The notes below the pieces were generated by a model. The model searched no databases, had not been told where the DNA came from, and was given only the letters and a program-made list of their open reading frames with translations. Shown here piece after piece: positions 1 to 6,912 of a stretch of 9,154 bases of DNA. Within the stretch, counting starts at the first letter, position 1, and each line of letters begins with the position of its first letter. The translations under genes were made by a program, and so were the position numbers. Source of the stretch: JANQUM01 sp047630355 (GTDB taxonomy: Bacteria > Bacteroidota > Bacteroidia > Cytophagales > Spirosomataceae); NCBI GenBank assembly GCA_047630355.1, contig JBLHXN010000131.1, positions 1 to 9,154 of the forward strand. Reading direction: 5' to 3'.

Positions 1-136
1 CCCTTTGAGTCGCTATGACATGGCTCATCAATATAGTGGCCCGTTCGGATGGATTCCGGCTCTTGAAGTACATCTCCAATACACTCAGGTTCGCCCAGTA
101 TTCGTGTTCAAAAAGTTGAAAAAAGTACTCTTTCAT
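1..136 (-). CDS. DinB-family protein, N-terminal part (runs off the window)
   Basis: The minus strand reads an ATG at 134-136 followed by 45 open codons to the window edge. The protein begins MKEYFFQLFEHEYWAN and continues to SHVIATQR. A helix with an H-x-x-WAN signature, then about 25 residues later a second helix with a conserved His (SHVIA), is how DinB/YfiT-like four-helix-bundle proteins begin. In that family such histidines belong to a divalent-metal site. Members are often thiol-dependent transferases or of unknown activity, so no reaction can be assigned here. The gene lies 63 nt downstream of the maltokinase stop on the same strand and could be co-transcribed with it. No Shine-Dalgarno is visible. 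The family call rests on only 45 residues. Confidence 0.7.
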   Translation of the reverse strand, partial: MKEYFFQLFEHEYWANLSVLEMYFKSRNPSERATILMSHVIATQR

Positions 137-171
137 GAAAGTTAAAATTTCAGATAGCCATTATACTAGTA

Positions 172-183
172 ATCTTGCAAGAT
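172..183. repeat. Perfect 12-bp palindrome ATCTTGCAAGAT
   Basis: A self-complementary 12-mer sits in the 63-nt gap between the maltokinase stop and the dinB-like start, about 36 nt upstream of that start. A looser inverted pair, GAAAGTT (137-143) and AACTTTC (186-192), brackets it. It could be an operator half-site pair or a weak RNA hairpin. There is no T-run that would make it a convincing terminator. Function is unproven and chance is possible in AT-rich DNA. Confidence 0.3.
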
Positions 184-199
184 AGAACTTTCGTTTAGT

Positions 200-1756
200 T
201 TAACGACGAAGCTTCTCGATTTCCTGAATTACTTCCACAATTCCCTTTAATGGAATTTTTACCCATGTCGGGCGATAGTTAATCTCGTAGCCAAGTTCAT
301 AGACTGACTTTTCCAGCAGGTGAAATTGTAACAGATAATTTACTTCATTATTATTCTTATACAACGGGTGCGGCGACCCGAAATAGCTAAAATATTCTTC
401 CAAAAACGTATCACGAATAAGCTTGTACCAACGGTTAGCGGCACGCTCTAATATCTTCTCATCTATCTCTGAAGTTTCGGGGGAGTTAAATAGTTTTGCC
501 GAAACAGCGTAGTGGTAAGATCGCACCATACCCGCCACATCTTTTAACGGCGAATGTTTGATTTTCCGCGATTCAATCGAACTTTCCGGTTCACCTTCAA
601 AATCGATAATGGTCAAATCATCGCCCGTAACAAGTATTTGTCCGAGATGATAATCACCGTGAATTCTTGTCCGGCATGAATCAATATTTTTAGTTAAAAT
701 CTGATCTACGAAGTTGATTATCAAATCTTTGGACTCCATGAAGATCCACGCAAGGTGTTGTGCTTGCTGATCGAGTTTCATGTAATTATCAGTCAACATT
801 TCGTACCGCTGCTCGATAAGGTTTTCCACTTTTTGGTGAATGAATCTCCGGTACGCTCTGTCAAATCCGCCGGCACGAAAGTCTTCTTCGCTGCGGGGTG
901 CGTAGAGAGCGTGGTGCATCTCGGCGGTGCGTTTGGCAAGTAGCGTAACTTTATCAAACACGCTTTCTTTTACCTGAAAATTTCCCTGCCCGAAGGCCTC
1001 CACAAAGTCATTAAGGTAGTCACCGGTTTTTGACCAATCGTCTTTCTCATTTTTGATTACTTCCACCATCATTCCGAAAGTCACGTCCGGTTCGCCGTCT
1101 CGCTTCCACGTACAACTTCCGGCGTAACGTGGGATATTGCTAAAATCAGAATGCTGCGTGATAAACTCCACCATTTCCACTTCAGGATTGGTTTCTGTAA
1201 AAAGTTTACGGTAAAGTTTGTAGAAATAATGCTCTCCGAAAATAAAAGCAGAATTACTCGAATCTATATCGGGGATATAAGAAGAATCCAACGTCTCGTC
1301 CGTCAAGGCTTTCCCTTTAGCAAAAGATAAAACGCTATTGTTTTGCTGCACTACTTGTTCGGCATTTACGATACTCTGAAAAAGTGCGTGCCGGAATTTA
1401 GGGTCGTAAGTGGCATCTACCAAATAGCCGTCAATATCGTTGAGATTGGCATCAGAAATAATACCTCGCTCGTCAATACTCTCCCTTGATTTCTCAATAA
1501 AAGAAAGCGGCAACAGGTAAGCTTCGGTAGAGTTATCGGAATATTTAGCCGTAAAAATCGTGAAGAAAAACGTTTCTTCTTCGTGCGTAAATCGGGTAAC
1601 GTGTTTTATTTTAAGCGTATAACGCCCTTTTGCTTTCCCCGCAAACCAACGGCATTTATCAATAAAATTCATGAGAAGGTTATCTTCCAGAACCGTGTGA
1701 ACGTATTTATCTTTTTCGAGCCCGTCCCAATCAAGTGTAAGAACAAATAATGACAT
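200..1756 (-). CDS. Maltokinase-like protein (Mak/Pep2 family, 518 aa)
   Basis: Maltokinases phosphorylate maltose with ATP to maltose 1-phosphate, the donor used by GlgE to build alpha-glucan, often from maltose made out of trehalose by TreS. The C-terminal lobe carries the aminoglycoside-phosphotransferase-like catalytic signature: HGDYHLGQIL at residues 366-375 (catalytic-loop D368, H370), then IIDFEGEP at 383-390 (metal-binding D385, with E387) and KDVAGMVRSYHYA at 405-417, all hallmarks of maltokinases. An upstream YFYKLYRKL (about 177-185) followed by NPEVEM (190-195) fits the ATP-binding Lys and helix-C Glu. CRWFAGK (35-41) matches the N-terminal cap typical of the family. The length is somewhat above the usual 440-470 residues of free-standing maltokinases. 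The ATG at 1754-1756 opens onto a 307-nt divergent spacer. No treS, glgE or glgB is adjacent, so the pathway link is inferred from family only. Confidence 0.87.
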   Translation of the reverse strand: MSLFVLTLDWDGLEKDKYVHTVLEDNLLMNFIDKCRWFAGKAKGRYTLKIKHVTRFTHEEETFFFTIFTAKYSDNSTEAYLLPLSFIEKSRESIDERGIISDANLNDIDGYLVDATYDPKFRHALFQSIVNAEQVVQQNNSVLSFAKGKALTDETLDSSYIPDIDSSNSAFIFGEHYFYKLYRKLFTETNPEVEMVEFITQHSDFSNIPRYAGSCTWKRDGEPDVTFGMMVEVIKNEKDDWSKTGDYLNDFVEAFGQGNFQVKESVFDKVTLLAKRTAEMHHALYAPRSEEDFRAGGFDRAYRRFIHQKVENLIEQRYEMLTDNYMKLDQQAQHLAWIFMESKDLIINFVDQILTKNIDSCRTRIHGDYHLGQILVTGDDLTIIDFEGEPESSIESRKIKHSPLKDVAGMVRSYHYAVSAKLFNSPETSEIDEKILERAANRWYKLIRDTFLEEYFSYFGSPHPLYKNNNEVNYLLQFHLLEKSVYELGYEINYRPTWVKIPLKGIVEVIQEIEKLRR

Positions 1757-2063
1757 AGTGAGTTAAGAAGGTAATTAAATTTGGATAAATATATACCGTA
1801 AAGTTTTATTAGCAGGTGAAACGCATTTGAAAGTACAACAAAACTGCTTGAAAAAGTGCAATTTAAGTCCCTATTTGATACTATAGAAATATTTTTTTAG
1901 ATAGAACCTTAAAATGAGGCATCTATTCCAACATAAAACCAAGTTCAAACTTTCACCAATTAATTAATTTCAGACAAAACTATACTTGTAAACTTGTACT
2001 ATTCGTTGATTTGAATCTCGGAATTGCATTAACTTTACAATATAATAAATCAGATTCTCAAAT
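1757..2063. other. Divergent intergenic region between the maltokinase and M28 peptidase genes
   Basis: These 307 AT-rich bases separate two divergently transcribed genes and must hold both 5' regions. I see no open frame, RNA gene or repeat here. A weak candidate promoter for the plus-strand gene is listed separately. For the minus-strand gene I find only a one-mismatch -7-like element (TATATTTA on the minus strand) without a good -33 partner. Confidence 0.6.
2006..2037 (+). promoter_or_regulatory. Candidate Bacteroidetes-type promoter for the M28 peptidase gene
   Basis: TTTG at 2010-2013 is followed after 16 nt by TAACTTTA at 2030-2037, a one-mismatch match to the TAnnTTTG -7 element. The spacer is shorter than the usual 19 or so. 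The TTG at 2006-2008 gives a longer, 21-nt spacer. A start of transcription near 2044 would leave a short leader before the ATG at 2064. The assignment is tentative. Confidence 0.3.
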
Positions 2064-3311
2064 ATGACTATTAAAAAGCTAATCCACCGCATTTTTTACA
2101 TCAACATTTGTATCATTACTGTGTCATTTTCATCAGTTCACGCACAAGAATTTTCTGCAAAAAAAATAAAAAAGCACGTCAAATACTTAGCTTCGGATAA
2201 ACTTGAAGGTCGGGGAACCGGAACTCTGGGCGAGCAAAAGTCTGCCGCTTACCTCATCAAGCAATTTGAAAAAGCAGGCTTGAAACCTTACGGCGAGAAA
2301 GGCGGGTTTCTTCAGGGTTATCCCGCAAAAAAAGGTTTACCACCAAATATTACATACGTGCAAACAGCAAACGTAGTCGGATATTTAGATAACAACGCTG
2401 ATCGTACCATCGTAATTGGTGCTCATTATGACCATTTGGGCAAAGGCGATCAGGGCAGCTCGTTGCAAGCAAATTCGGTCGGAGAAATTCATAATGGAGC
2501 GGACGATAATGCTTCGGGAACGGCAGGATTGATTGAACTCGCAAAATATTACTCAGGAAATAACATCACCGAAAAACATAACTTTTTGTTCATTGCTTTT
2601 TCGGGCGAAGAACTTGGACTAATGGGTTCAAAATTTTATTGCGATAACCCAACAATAGATTTGAGAACAGTCAACTGCATGTTTAACATGGATATGATTG
2701 GGCGTTACCGAACTGAGAAAGGAGTGACCATCGGCGGATTTGGAACGAGTAGCTTTTGGGGTAGAAGTGCCACAAATATAGCAAACGAAGTTGGTCTTAA
2801 TTACAACATTGACTCATCGGGAGTTGGACCGTCAGATCATACCTCTTTCTATCTGAAAGATATTCCGGTAATGTTCTTATTTACGGGTGGGCATCAGCAA
2901 TACCACAAACCTACCGATGACGCCGATTTGATAAACGGCGAAGGCGAAGCAAAACTATTGGAATATATTGCAAAAGTGATTACCAAGTTAGACGAATCGC
3001 CAAAGATTGACTTCCAGAAAACGACAACTCCGCACGCTCGTGGAACAGCTTCTTCGTTTAAAGTTACATTGGGCGTCATGCCCGATTATGCCTATGACAA
3101 AGGTGGTCTTAAACTTGACGACGTGCAAGAAGATCGCCCGGCATTTAATGCTGGGATCAAAGCGGGAGATATTATTCTGCAACTCGGCGACACGAAGGTA
3201 AAAGATATTTATGATTACATGGATGCCCTCGGTAAATACGAAAAAGGACAAACCGTGAAAGTTACGTTTAAGCGTGGCGAAGAAGTAATTACCAAAGATT
3301 TGACGTTCTAA
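2064..3311 (+). CDS. Exported M28-family zinc metallopeptidase with C-terminal PDZ domain (415 aa)
   Basis: A cleavable signal peptide is apparent: basic start (MTIKKLIHR), hydrophobic stretch about 11-22, and a VHA-Q cleavage site near residue 27, so the enzyme should act in the periplasm or outside the cell. The M28 catalytic domain follows with all expected zinc motifs: GAHYDH (119-124, ligand H121), NGADDNASG (144-152, bridging D148), SGEELGL (180-186, catalytic E182 and ligand E183), NMDMIGR (208-214, ligand D210) and YHKPTDD (280-286, ligand H281). Residues about 330-413 form a PDZ-like domain (GGLKLDDV, AGIKAGDIILQLGD). The family comprises aminopeptidases and carboxypeptidases that release amino acids from peptides; the exact substrate cannot be read from sequence. 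The architecture is common in Bacteroidota. Nothing appears to be missing. It is followed after 126 nt by the CoA-binding gene on the same strand. Confidence 0.93.
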   Translation: MTIKKLIHRIFYINICIITVSFSSVHAQEFSAKKIKKHVKYLASDKLEGRGTGTLGEQKSAAYLIKQFEKAGLKPYGEKGGFLQGYPAKKGLPPNITYVQTANVVGYLDNNADRTIVIGAHYDHLGKGDQGSSLQANSVGEIHNGADDNASGTAGLIELAKYYSGNNITEKHNFLFIAFSGEELGLMGSKFYCDNPTIDLRTVNCMFNMDMIGRYRTEKGVTIGGFGTSSFWGRSATNIANEVGLNYNIDSSGVGPSDHTSFYLKDIPVMFLFTGGHQQYHKPTDDADLINGEGEAKLLEYIAKVITKLDESPKIDFQKTTTPHARGTASSFKVTLGVMPDYAYDKGGLKLDDVQEDRPAFNAGIKAGDIILQLGDTKVKDIYDYMDALGKYEKGQTVKVTFKRGEEVITKDLTF

Positions 3312-3437
3312 TTTCAATCAATAATCAACTGTGGATTCTGGAACACGGGTGCAATGGATCTGACAGATGAATACAGATTTACAGGACACAGAACTTACTA
3401 AACTCAATAACACAAAGACTAAACAGTAATTAAAATC

Positions 3438-3797
3438 GTGAAAACACTTATTTTAGGTGCTACTACAAATGAAACCCGTTACGCGAATATCGCGACTAAA
3501 CGTTTACTTAAATACGGACACGAAGTAGCGTTGCTCGGCAATAAAAAAGGCGAAGTATCAGGCCATGAAATCATGAACGAAGCCAAAGACGTTCCGAAAG
3601 ACATTGACACCGTAACAATGTATCTCGGCGAGCGAAACCAAACCGATTACGAAGACTTCATACTAAACCTAAATCCCCGGCGGGTAATATTTAATCCCGG
3701 TGCAGAAAACACGGCTCTAAGTCAAAAATTAAGGAACCAAGGCATTGAGACTCTGAACGCCTGTACCTTGGTTATGCTTTCTACCAATCAGTTTTAA
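3438..3797 (+). CDS. CoA-binding domain protein (CoA_binding_2 / YccU-like, 119 aa), GTG start
   Basis: This is a single Rossmann-type CoA-binding domain. Visible hallmarks are the N-terminal LILGATTNETRYAN (residues 4-17), in which the Gly/Ser-Thr loop binds the nucleotide, GHEVALLGNKKGEV (27-40), the central strand DTVTMYL, and the C-terminal PRRVIFNPGAENTAL and GIETLNACTLVML blocks. The length of about 120 residues is normal for the free-standing cytosolic family, whose biological role is unknown. The reading starts at GTG (3438-3440); it places the first beta strand immediately after the start as in relatives, and I see no better upstream ATG in frame. The upstream 126 nt show no clear promoter. 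A decayed insertion sequence begins only 20 nt after its stop codon. Confidence 0.88.
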   Translation: MKTLILGATTNETRYANIATKRLLKYGHEVALLGNKKGEVSGHEIMNEAKDVPKDIDTVTMYLGERNQTDYEDFILNLNPRRVIFNPGAENTALSQKLRNQGIETLNACTLVMLSTNQF

Positions 3798-3817
3798 CTA
3801 CAGGCAAGTTTGAATAT

Positions 3818-3835
3818 TAATGCGAATATTGGGTT
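3818..3835 (+). repeat. Left terminal inverted repeat of the IS
   Basis: The sequence TAATGCGAATATTGGGTT matches the reverse complement of 4719-4736 at 17 of 18 positions (G versus A at position 16). It also contains AATATT, which can pair with an AATATT just outside it at 3813-3818. Confidence 0.85.
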
Positions 3836-3904
3836 GACGATAAGCAGAGGTAAGGAGTATAAAAGTCAGTAGATTTGTGTTGCAAAACATTTAAATCGCT
3901 GACT

Positions 3905-4720
3905 ATGGAAGAATTAAAATTGACTCAATCGTACTTTTACCTCTGCGAGTGCTATGACACGGAACTTTTCCTTTTACGGTCAAAGGTTCAGCCCAAATTC
4001 AGCACCCACAAACGAGAAAATAACTGATGTTGAGATTTTGACAATATATTTTTATTGTCGCAGATACGAGGAGAAGCATAAAAAAAGTGCGATTTATGAT
4101 TACGCATGTCGCCATATGGGGGTTGGTTTCCCAAATTGCCAAACTATTCCAACTTTAACTCCCAGGTGAACAATTTGGATTTAGTTATTTTGTCCTTACT
4201 CCCGTTATTGCTGAAACGCATTGATAATGAAGGAATGGCAAAAGGTATTGACCAACAAGTCGCACTCGCTGATTCGTTTCCAATCATCCTGTGTTCGGGG
4301 AAACGTTCGGGAAAGATTACCCGGGAGCTGTCTGATAAGAGTTTCTGTTCGACAAAAAACCTTTTTTACTACGGCGTGAAGATGCACATGGTGGTATAAA
4401 AAGTCAATGGCTGTTTTTGCAGACAAGGCTTACGTTGATGCTGGGCTGAACCAAATACTTATGAAAGAACAAAATACCTATATTTATACGCCCGTTGAAC
4501 TGACAAAGGGTCAATCACAAAGCGAAAGACAGTTCAATAAAGCAGGTGATGGCTTGTTCTCGACCGCCGTACCGAGGGCCAGGCAACCTATTGAATCATT
4601 GTTACACTGGATAAAAAAAAAGCAGGCCTGCAAAACGCCGCAAAGGTCAGGGCAACAAAAGGTTTGATGGTTCATATCTTCAGTGCATTAGCAACAGCTC
4701 TATTACTCTATATTTTCTAA
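3905..4720 (+). pseudogene. IS982-like transposase, broken by three frameshifts and an internal deletion
   Basis: The original protein can be followed through successive frames. From the ATG at 3905 the frame reads MEELKLTQSYFYLCECYDTE and must shift near 3966-3980 to give YGQRFSPN and ITDVEILTIYFYC. A second shift in the G-run near 4117-4122 leads to WFPKLPNYSNFN, LADSFPI and KNLFYYGVKMHMVV, which hits a stop at 4397-4399. About 50 expected residues are then missing before VFADKAY (4413 on). A final shift in an A9 run (4613-4621) restores NAAKVRATKGLMVHIFSALA and the stop at 4718-4720. Putative DDE residues survive: D codon at 4271-4273, D at 4422-4424, E at 4593-4595 (QPIESLLHW). The block order DSxPI, DKAY and PIES suggests IS982; the related IS5 group is the alternative. 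It is not functional as read. Confidence 0.82.
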
Positions 4721-4736
4721 TCCAATATTCGCATTA
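4719..4736 (-). repeat. Right terminal inverted repeat of the IS
   Basis: This is the partner of 3818-3835, with one mismatch. It overlaps the last two bases of the transposase stop codon and lies 57 nt before the ATG of the GNAT-nitrilase gene. The IS end therefore occupies the region where that gene's promoter would be expected. Confidence 0.85.
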
Positions 4737-4793
4737 GTAGTGAACAAAGACTAATTCACAAACCAGAAGACACTCATTCACAACAACATAAAA

Positions 4794-6308
4794 ATGAACA
4801 AAATAGAATTAAAGTATTTAACCATAGAAGATTACGACGAAATAAAAGAAATGATGATCGAGTCTTACAGTAGCATGCCCGATGCTTACTGGAAGAAGTC
4901 GCACATTGAAAGACTTATAAATATTTTCCCCGAAGGTCAGGTAGGCATTACCATAAACGGCGAATTAGCGGGTTGTGCATTATCTATTATTGTTCAGTCA
5001 AGGAAGTTTAACGACGACCACACTTACTTAGAAATTACGGGCAATTATTCGTTTGATACGCACTCAGCGAAGGGCGACACAATGTACGGCATTGACGTAT
5101 TCATCAGTCCGAAATTCAGAGGAATGCGATTGGGAAGGCGTTTGTACGATTACCGCAAAGAATTATGCGAAAAACTAAACCTCGAACGCATTCTTTTTGG
5201 TGGAAGAATGCCAAACTATTACAAACACTCCGATACCACTACTCCGGTAGAATATATTCGAAAAGTTCGTGCCAAAGAAATTGAAGACCCCGTCCTTAAT
5301 TTCCAGTTATCAAATGATTTTCACGTCCTGAGAATTCTGACAAATTATCTTCCCGGAGATGACGATTCAAAGAGCTTTGCTACGTTATTAGAATGGAATA
5401 ACATCTATTACGAAAAGCCAAAAAAGAAACCTAATACCGAGAAAACCGTGGTACGCCTTGGTTTAGTGCAGTGGCAAATGCGGTCATACAAAAAGTTGGA
5501 CGACCTTATTGAGCAAGCAGAGTTTTTTATTGATGCTATATCTGGTTACCGATCGGATTTCGTGCTTTTTCCAGAATTTTTCAACGCTCCGTTAATGGCG
5601 GCATTCAACCACCTTGCCGAGCCAGATGCTATTAGGGAATTGGCAAAATTCACGGAAGAAATAAAAAATAAGTTCGCCGAATTTTCGATTTCGTACAATA
5701 TCAATATCATTACCGGAAGTATGCCTTCTGTGGAAGAAGACGGCGTTTTGTATAACGTAGGTTACCTCTGCAAGCGGGACGGTACCGTTGAGAAATTCTA
5801 TAAATTACACGTTACACCAGACGAAGCAAAGGTTTGGGGAATGAAAGGCGGGAATAAACTGCAAACATTCAACACCGACTGTGGTAAAATTGGAATCCTG
5901 ATTTGTTACGATTCGGAATTCCCTGAATTGAGTCGAATTCTTGCCGACGAAGGAATGAATATTCTTTTCATTCCGTTCCTCACAGACACGCAAAACGGTT
6001 ACTCACGCGTACGCCATTGTGCTCAGGCACGTGCCATCGAAAACGAATGTTACGTGGCAATAGCAGGAAGTGTCGGAAACTTGCCTCGTGTCCATAACAT
6101 GGATATGTCATTTGCTCAGTCAATGGTCTTTACGCCTTGCGATTTTGCTTTCCCAACAACGGGTATCAAAGCCGAAGCAACCGCCAATACAGAAATGATG
6201 CTAATTGCCGACGTAGATATTGATTTGCTAAAAGAACTTAACAAGTTTGGGAGTGTTCGTAACCTCAATGACCGCCGCAAAGATTTATTTGAACTGCGGT
6301 TGAAGTAA
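4794..6308 (+). CDS. GNAT acetyltransferase-nitrilase fusion protein (carbon-nitrogen hydrolase, 504 aa)
   Basis: Two domains are fused. Residues about 1-160 form a GNAT N-acetyltransferase fold with the acetyl-CoA-binding motif A visible as VFISPKFRGMRLGRRLYDYR (102-121). Residues about 219-480 form a nitrilase-superfamily hydrolase with the full catalytic triad: Glu261 in LFPEFFNAP, Lys337 in KFYKLHVTPDE and Cys371 in GILICYDSEFPE. Known relatives cleave non-peptide C-N bonds in amides or related compounds; the substrate here is unknown. The same architecture and length occur in Bacillus YhcX-type proteins and in many Bacteroidota. Both domains look intact, so a coupled hydrolysis-acetylation activity is possible but is inference. 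It is a single-gene unit ending in a strong terminator, with an IS remnant 57 nt upstream. No clear promoter or Shine-Dalgarno was found. Confidence 0.93.
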   Translation: MNKIELKYLTIEDYDEIKEMMIESYSSMPDAYWKKSHIERLINIFPEGQVGITINGELAGCALSIIVQSRKFNDDHTYLEITGNYSFDTHSAKGDTMYGIDVFISPKFRGMRLGRRLYDYRKELCEKLNLERILFGGRMPNYYKHSDTTTPVEYIRKVRAKEIEDPVLNFQLSNDFHVLRILTNYLPGDDDSKSFATLLEWNNIYYEKPKKKPNTEKTVVRLGLVQWQMRSYKKLDDLIEQAEFFIDAISGYRSDFVLFPEFFNAPLMAAFNHLAEPDAIRELAKFTEEIKNKFAEFSISYNINIITGSMPSVEEDGVLYNVGYLCKRDGTVEKFYKLHVTPDEAKVWGMKGGNKLQTFNTDCGKIGILICYDSEFPELSRILADEGMNILFIPFLTDTQNGYSRVRHCAQARAIENECYVAIAGSVGNLPRVHNMDMSFAQSMVFTPCDFAFPTTGIKAEATANTEMMLIADVDIDLLKELNKFGSVRNLNDRRKDLFELRLK

Positions 6309-6345
6309 AGCATTTTGATGCTTCAATGCTTCTAAAAACACCTAC

Positions 6346-6388
6346 AAGCACTCTTGAGACTTAGCATTTCGAGAGTGCTTTTTTTTTT
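6346..6388 (+). terminator. Rho-independent terminator of the GNAT-nitrilase gene
   Basis: The arms AAGCACTCTTGA (6346-6357) and TCGAGAGTGCTT (6369-6380) form a 12-bp stem with one G-U pair and an 11-nt loop, followed by a run of ten T ending at 6388. It begins 37 nt after the stop codon. A smaller hairpin, AAGCAT-TTTG-ATGCTT, follows the stop directly (from 6307) but lacks a T-run. Confidence 0.9.
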
Positions 6389-6431
6389 AAACAGACACTA
6401 TAAAATTAAGTGTATCTTGAGTAGAAAACAC

Positions 6432-6464
6432 AAAAAAAGGAGCAACTTTTGTCACTCCTTTTTT
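6432..6464 (-). terminator. Terminator of the tRNA-Arg gene (minus strand)
   Basis: The minus-strand RNA reads GGAGUGAC-AAAA-GUUGCUCC, an 8-bp stem with two G-U pairs and a 4-nt loop, flanked by A6 before and U7 after. On the plus strand the wobble pairs become C-A mismatches, so the structure is oriented for minus-strand transcription. It starts 11 nt after the tRNA 3' end, as expected for a monocistronic tRNA transcript. Confidence 0.85.
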
Positions 6465-6474
6465 GCAATCTTAG

Positions 6475-6548
6475 TGACCCTGCCAGGATTCAAACCTGGA
6501 ACCTTCTGATCCGTAGTCAAATACTCTATTCAGTTGAGCTACAGGGCC
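6475..6548 (-). tRNA. tRNA-Arg (anticodon ACG)
   Basis: The 74-nt cloverleaf folds completely on the minus strand. The acceptor is GGCCCTG/CAGGGTC (one G-U) with discriminator A. The D arm is GCTC/GAGT with a 9-nt loop. The anticodon stem is TTTGA/TCAGA with the 7-nt loop CTACGGA, giving anticodon ACG. The variable region is AGGTT, and the T arm is CCAGG-TTTGAAT-CCTGG. ACG is normally deaminated to ICG by TadA and reads CGU, CGC and CGA. The 3' CCA is not encoded (ACTA follows), so it must be added by the CCA-adding enzyme. The gene has its own promoter and terminator. Confidence 0.96.
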
Positions 6549-6569
6549 ATCTCTTTCGATTTGGGAATG

Positions 6570-6600
6570 CAAAGGTAAGACTGAAAATGGTATTTGCAAA
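6570..6600 (-). promoter_or_regulatory. Bacteroidetes housekeeping promoter of tRNA-Arg
   Basis: On the minus strand, TTTG (plus-strand 6597-6600) is followed after exactly 19 nt by TACCTTTG (6570-6577), an exact match to the -33 TTTG / -7 TAnnTTTG consensus of the phylum. Transcription would start about 14 nt before the mature tRNA 5' end at 6548. The -33 box lies 6 nt past the nuoK stop, so the tRNA does not depend on the nuo transcript. Confidence 0.85.
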
Positions 6601-6606
6601 CTCTTT

Positions 6607-6909
6607 TTAATTTTTTAATTCATCGACTTGCGTTAAGTCGATTGTTTTGTAATAATTATACACTTTCAATATGATGGCAAGGGCGATAGTAACCTCCGCT
6701 GCTGCAATGACTATGACAAATAAGGCAAAAACTTGTCCCTGCAAACGGTTCGGGTCATTTTGAGCGAAAGCCAGTAAGTTGAGATTGACGGCGTTTAACA
6801 TGAGCTCAACTCCCATTAACACCAAAATGGCGTTGCGTTTTGTAACAACTACCGCTATTCCGATTGAAAAAAGTAATGCACCAATCAACAAAAAGTTATT
6901 TATTTCCAT
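6607..6909 (-). CDS. nuoK: NADH-quinone oxidoreductase subunit K (NuoK, 100 aa)
   Basis: This is a small inner-membrane subunit of respiratory complex I, next to NuoJ in the proton-translocating arm (MrpC-like). It has three hydrophobic segments at about 3-23, 27-48 and 58-82. The two intramembrane glutamates important for proton transfer in the family are present: Glu35 in GVELMLNAVN and Glu72 in AAAEVTIALAI. The length is standard. The ATG is 3 nt after the nuoJ stop, indicating translational coupling. It is the last gene of the cluster: downstream lie the tRNA promoter and tRNA-Arg rather than nuoL. Confidence 0.97.
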   Translation of the reverse strand: MEINNFLLIGALLFSIGIAVVVTKRNAILVLMGVELMLNAVNLNLLAFAQNDPNRLQGQVFALFVIVIAAAEVTIALAIILKVYNYYKTIDLTQVDELKN

Positions 6910-6912
6910 GCC

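Larger units (their letters stand above)
3818..4736 (+). mobile_element. Degenerate IS982-like insertion sequence with intact terminal inverted repeats (919 bp)
   Basis: The element is bounded by 18-bp inverted repeats (17 of 18 matching) and contains the remains of one transposase gene that fills almost all the space between them. The transposase stop at 4718-4720 overlaps the right repeat. A TA dinucleotide is present at both outer edges (3818-3819 and 4735-4736). It could be a 2-bp target duplication, but TA is itself palindromic and also part of the repeats, so this is not proof. No longer direct repeat flanks the element. Its length is below the roughly 1 kb of intact IS982 elements, consistent with an internal deletion near 4400. 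It sits between the CoA-binding gene and the GNAT-nitrilase gene and interrupts neither. Confidence 0.8.

Noticed and set aside
755..943. Plus-strand 62-codon open frame inside the maltokinase gene
   Set aside because: It lies fully within a gene with clear catalytic motifs on the minus strand and has no family features of its own.
2988..3317. Minus-strand 109-codon open frame opposite the PDZ part of the M28 peptidase
   Set aside because: The plus-strand protein has a complete M28 plus PDZ architecture through this region; the opposite frame is a shadow.
3312..3437. Spacer between the M28 peptidase and CoA-binding genes as a small gene or RNA
   Set aside because: I found no supported start, stable hairpin, T-run or promoter consensus in it.
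4613..4621. A9 run as a programmed ribosomal frameshift site in the transposase
   Set aside because: Such slippery runs do occur in insertion sequences, but this one is near the C-terminus and the gene also has two other shifts, a stop and a deletion, so decay explains it better.
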